64,000 nucleotides of DNA, taken from assembly GCA_015058655.1 (NCBI GenBank), contig SVBX01000013.1:26607-90606 (forward strand). The letters run 5' to 3'. The position numbers and the translations under genes were made by a program. The notes beneath the pieces were generated by a model. It ran no database searches. It was not told where the DNA came from and saw only the letters and a program-made list of their open reading frames with translations. This document shows positions 61,451 through 64,000 of this stretch, piece after piece (position 1 is the stretch's first letter; every line of letters starts with the position of its first letter). This DNA comes from Pseudoselenomonas ruminantium (lineage in GTDB: Bacteria > Bacillota > Negativicutes > Selenomonadales > Selenomonadaceae).

Positions 61451-63031
61451 CTATGTCGTCTTTCCTTTCAGCGTGAATACTGCTCCCTGTTCCTCGTGAC
61501 TCTCGCAGGTCAGCTCTATGCCATGCCGCAGGGCAATCTCCCTGGCGATGGCCAGCCCCAGTCCCGTCCCTTGGGGGTTGTCTTCGCCGCCTTTCTTGAA
61601 GCGGTCGAAGATATGGGGCAGGTCCTCCGGGGGGATGCCGGGGCCTTGGTCGGCGACTTTGAGCTGCCAGTTGCCGCCACTGAGCTTGCAGGCAACTTCC
61701 ACGGTTGCTCCTGCAGGGGAGAATTTGACGGCATTGTCCAGCAAGGCCAGCAAAAGCTGCCGCAGCCTGCCGTAGTCGCCGGTGAAGGGCAGGGGGGAGG
61801 GGAGGCTGGCCTTGATGGCAACGCCTTTCTGCTCTGCCAGAGTGCGGGCGCTGCGCAGGGCTTCGCCAAAGGGCTCCGCCAGGTCAAGTTGCTCTTTCTG
61901 CACCTCGAAGCCGGGGCTTTGCAGGCGGGTGAGTTCCAGGAGGTCGCGGACAAGCCGCTCCAGCATGGCGAGGTTTTCTCCTATCCTGCGGCGGCAGTCC
62001 ATGAGTTTTCCTTCTTCCTTCACGAAGCCCGACTGCAGCAGCTCCCAGGTGCCTTTGATGACCGTCAGGGGAGTGCGGAGTTCGTGGGACACGGCGGCCA
62101 GGAATTCCTGCCTTTGTTTTTGCAGGAGGTTGCGCTCGGCTTCGGCTTCTCCCAGACGGCGGCCCAGTTCGTCCAGGCTCCCTGCCAAAAGGCCCAGCTC
62201 ATCGTCCTGGGTGAGTCCCGTGCGCCTTTCGTAGTGGCCTGACCGAAAGGCTTCGGCGGTGTCCTTCATGGCGTAGAGGGGGGCGATGAAGCGGCGGGCC
62301 AGGGCGGCTGCCAGCAGGGCGGTTATGATCAGCCCCAACAGCAGCGAGCCTGCAAGGATTTTCAGTCCCGTGTATTCTGCTGCCTGCAGGTCTGAGAGGT
62401 GCCTGTGCACCAGCACTGCGCCCTGTATATGGCCTGCGCTGTCCCTGATGGGGACACCGGCCGTGATCATGGGCTCGGCAAAGAGGGGGGAGAAGGAATC
62501 AGCCACGGGGGTTCCCCCTGCCAGCACTTCATGCAGGACTTCCTCCACAGGGGCGGGCAGCCCCGTAACCATCTGGCTGCTTTCCTCTCCGTAAGCGCTG
62601 ATGGTGCGGCTCTTTTCGTCTACGATCCAGACCGTGCCCTGCACCAAATGGTTCATTTCCCGCAGGAACGCGGCCTGCTGGCTTTCTTTGTCAGTGCCGG
62701 AATCTTCAAGGCTGTAATTGTGCCTGCACCACTGCCCCATGCCGGGGGTGGAGGCGTTGCCATTCCGTCTCATGCCGTGATGCGGGCCATGGCGGCCCGG
62801 GGAGAGTTCTGCGCCAGACGGGGTTTCTTTCGCTAGGAAGCCTTCCTCTCTGAAGGCGGGCCAGGCTTCTGCCAGAGTCTCTGCCTGACGGCGCATTTCC
62901 TCTTGATGGGACTGGCGATTGTATTCCACGAAAAGCAAGGCGAAGACAGTTCCCATAAGCAGGGAGAAGATAAGAAGGCTCAAGGCGAAGTAGCCCCAGA
63001 GCTTGCGGGTGAGTTTCTTCGGCTTCAGCAT
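61451..63031 (-). CDS. sensor histidine kinase
   Basis: 526 residues: two membrane helices (about 11-33 and 225-245) around a ~190-residue periplasmic sensor domain, HAMP (about 246-300), HisKA with AVSHELRTPLTVIKG (phospho-His), and HATPase with N box LLALLDNAVKFSPAGA, DQGPGIPPEDL and GTGLGLAIAREI. The periplasmic part contains a His/Met/Cys-rich stretch (GRHGPHHGMRRNGNA, MGQWCRHNY), hinting at metal sensing. Overlaps the response-regulator gene by 7 nt. Confidence 0.93.
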   Translation of the reverse strand: MLKPKKLTRKLWGYFALSLLIFSLLMGTVFALLFVEYNRQSHQEEMRRQAETLAEAWPAFREEGFLAKETPSGAELSPGRHGPHHGMRRNGNASTPGMGQWCRHNYSLEDSGTDKESQQAAFLREMNHLVQGTVWIVDEKSRTISAYGEESSQMVTGLPAPVEEVLHEVLAGGTPVADSFSPLFAEPMITAGVPIRDSAGHIQGAVLVHRHLSDLQAAEYTGLKILAGSLLLGLIITALLAAALARRFIAPLYAMKDTAEAFRSGHYERRTGLTQDDELGLLAGSLDELGRRLGEAEAERNLLQKQRQEFLAAVSHELRTPLTVIKGTWELLQSGFVKEEGKLMDCRRRIGENLAMLERLVRDLLELTRLQSPGFEVQKEQLDLAEPFGEALRSARTLAEQKGVAIKASLPSPLPFTGDYGRLRQLLLALLDNAVKFSPAGATVEVACKLSGGNWQLKVADQGPGIPPEDLPHIFDRFKKGGEDNPQGTGLGLAIAREIALRHGIELTCESHEEQGAVFTLKGKTT

Positions 63032-63708
63032 GTGGTTTCCTCCAGCCGGTAGCCACGGCCCCAGACGGTGGCGAGGGCAAGGCCTTGGGCGCCGCCCTTT
63101 TCCAGCTTGGCCCTGAGCCTGCGCATATGGGTGTCCACCGTGCGGGTGTCTCCTGTGTAGTCATAACCCCAAAGCCTGTCCAGGAGTTCATCCCGTGAAA
63201 AGACCCGCCCTTTGTGGGCCAGGAATAGCAGGAGCAGGTCATATTCCTTGCGGGTAAGGGACAGGGCTTTTCCGGCCACCAGTGCGGTCCCTTTAGCCTT
63301 GAGCAGGGTGAGATTGCCTAGGGAAAGCTTGTCTTCATCCCCCATATTCTGGGGCAGCCTGCGGAGCACTGCCTTCACTCTTGCCATGACCTCGGCAGGA
63401 GAAAAGGGTTTCACCACATAGTCATCAGCTCCCAGCTCCAGCCCCATGATGCGGTCATAGTCCTCGCCCCGGGCGGTGATCATGATGATGGGCAGGTCGG
63501 AAACCCGCCGTATTTCCTTGCAGACCTCAAAGCCATCAAGCTCAGGCATCATCACATCCAACAAGAGCAGGGAAACATCCCCCTGCAAGGCCAGGTCAAG
63601 TGCCTCCCTGCCATCAGCAGCGGCAGCAGCCTCGAAGCCGGCCCCCTCTGCAAAGGACGCCAATATATCGCGTATATCTTCATTGTCGTCAGCAATCAGG
63701 ATTTTCAC
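63025..63708 (-). CDS. OmpR-family response regulator
   Basis: 227 residues: receiver domain (KILIADDNEDIRDILASF; phospho-acceptor Asp in LLLLDVMMPELDG; T/S and Lys in MITARGED and VVKPFSPAEV) and a C-terminal winged helix (LTRKEYDLLLLFLAHKGRVF, YDYTGDTRTVDTHMRRLRAK). Works with the downstream kinase. The GTG at 63708 has GAGG at 8 nt; the ATG at 63714 is two codons longer. Confidence 0.94.
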   Translation of the reverse strand: MKILIADDNEDIRDILASFAEGAGFEAAAAADGREALDLALQGDVSLLLLDVMMPELDGFEVCKEIRRVSDLPIIMITARGEDYDRIMGLELGADDYVVKPFSPAEVMARVKAVLRRLPQNMGDEDKLSLGNLTLLKAKGTALVAGKALSLTRKEYDLLLLFLAHKGRVFSRDELLDRLWGYDYTGDTRTVDTHMRRLRAKLEKGGAQGLALATVWGRGYRLEETTC

Positions 63709-63762
63709 TTTCATCACCTCTTGCCAGTAGTTTAGCAAAAAAATTTTCAAACCGTAACACTT

Positions 63763-63790
63763 TTGTCACAAACCTGTGAGATAATACTAT
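63763..63790 (+). promoter_or_regulatory. promoter of a mini-transcript divergent from the two-component genes
   Basis: TTGTCA and TACTAT with a 16-nt spacer, directed away from the response-regulator gene. Confidence 0.5.
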
Positions 63791-63824
63791 TACAAGATAG
63801 AAAACACCTTAGGAGGTATATATC

Positions 63825-63872
63825 ATGAAAAAGAAAATCGCATCGCTTCCCGAGTTTGCCACGAAAATTTAA
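63825..63872 (+). CDS. 15-codon ORF, leader peptide or deletion remnant
   Basis: MKKKIASLPEFATKI with AGGAGG 8 nt upstream of the ATG and a terminator 10 nt after the stop. The MKKKIA start resembles a signal peptide whose gene body has been deleted, but it may be a genuine short peptide. Confidence 0.4.
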   Translation: MKKKIASLPEFATKI

Positions 63873-63883
63873 GAACGCCATCT

Positions 63884-63920
63884 AAAAAAGCTAGGAAAAT
63901 CAATGGTTTTCCAGCTTTTT
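63884..63920 (+). terminator. rho-independent terminator
   Basis: AAAGCTAGGAAAA and GGTTTTCCAGCTTTT form an imperfect stem (one bulged A) with a loop TCAAT, followed by a run of eight T. Confidence 0.7.
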
Positions 63921-63981
63921 TTTATTTAATTGTGTTAAACTATTTAGTAGTCATATAAACATATAAAAGGGGGTGTCAGGC

Positions 63982-64000
63982 CATGTTCATAGATTGCTTC
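63982..64000 (+). CDS. start of a gene running off the window
   Basis: ATGTTCATAGATTGCTTC follows AAAGGGGGTGTCAGGCC, a good ribosome binding site. Only six codons are visible, so no function can be given. Confidence 0.45.

Overview
The window reads as a chromosomal segment of a GC-rich diderm Firmicute (Negativicutes; a rumen-type Selenomonas or close relative is my best guess). Reasons: a signal-peptide / SLH-like / coiled-coil / beta-barrel outer-membrane protein alongside Firmicute-style genes (SufCBDSU with a SufU scaffold, XRE and TetR regulators), AGGAGG ribosome binding sites, and an anaerobe's [FeFe]-hydrogenase-type sensor. This assignment is inference; there is no rRNA or tRNA gene in the window.

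Layout. 0-3.6 kb: divergent xylulokinase and L-fucose/L-arabinose-type isomerase with two matching 20-bp palindromes just downstream of two facing promoters. 3.6-5.5 kb: an [FeFe]-hydrogenase-like sensor fused to a diguanylate cyclase. 5.9-16.7 kb: a seven-gene exopolysaccharide operon (outer-membrane barrel, nucleotide-sugar dehydrogenase, three deacetylase-fold proteins, a PilZ-glycosyltransferase 2 and a GH18-like lipoprotein). The cyclase and the PilZ domain suggest a redox or H2 to c-di-GMP to polysaccharide circuit. 17.5-19.8 kb: a Tat-exported flavoprotein and a secreted hydrolase-like protein.

19.8-33.2 kb is an accessory block bracketed by copies of one hairpin repeat. It holds a visibly AT-rich, translationally coupled four-gene cassette (NurA-like, HerA-like ATPase, GHKL ATPase, radical SAM) behind a serine recombinase, plus an AbiE toxin-antitoxin pair, wreckage of a type I restriction locus split by a 64-bp palindrome, a MntA/HepT pair, a lone MntA-like gene and an ArdC fragment. 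The four-gene cassette is the best candidate for an undescribed (probably defence) system.

33.2-53.6 kb is mostly housekeeping: chemoreceptor plus sugar-binding protein, STAS-kinase fusion, heterodimeric ABC exporter, RecQ, the suf operon with a clear promoter and operator, a secreted acetolactate decarboxylase, a decayed HigBA, an AAA/PD-(D/E)XK protein, TetR and a metallo-beta-lactamase-fold hydrolase. 53.7-64 kb mixes ordinary genes (histidine acid phosphatase, deoxyinosine glycosylase, BsuPI-domain protein, two-component system) with duplicated gene debris, an IS3 remnant, a DUF4869/ATPase pair with a homopolymer frameshift, and a compact par/Fst-like type I toxin-antitoxin locus with convergent promoters, terminators and direct repeats. 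Several palindromic repeat families recur; one copy has been absorbed into the N-terminus of SufB.
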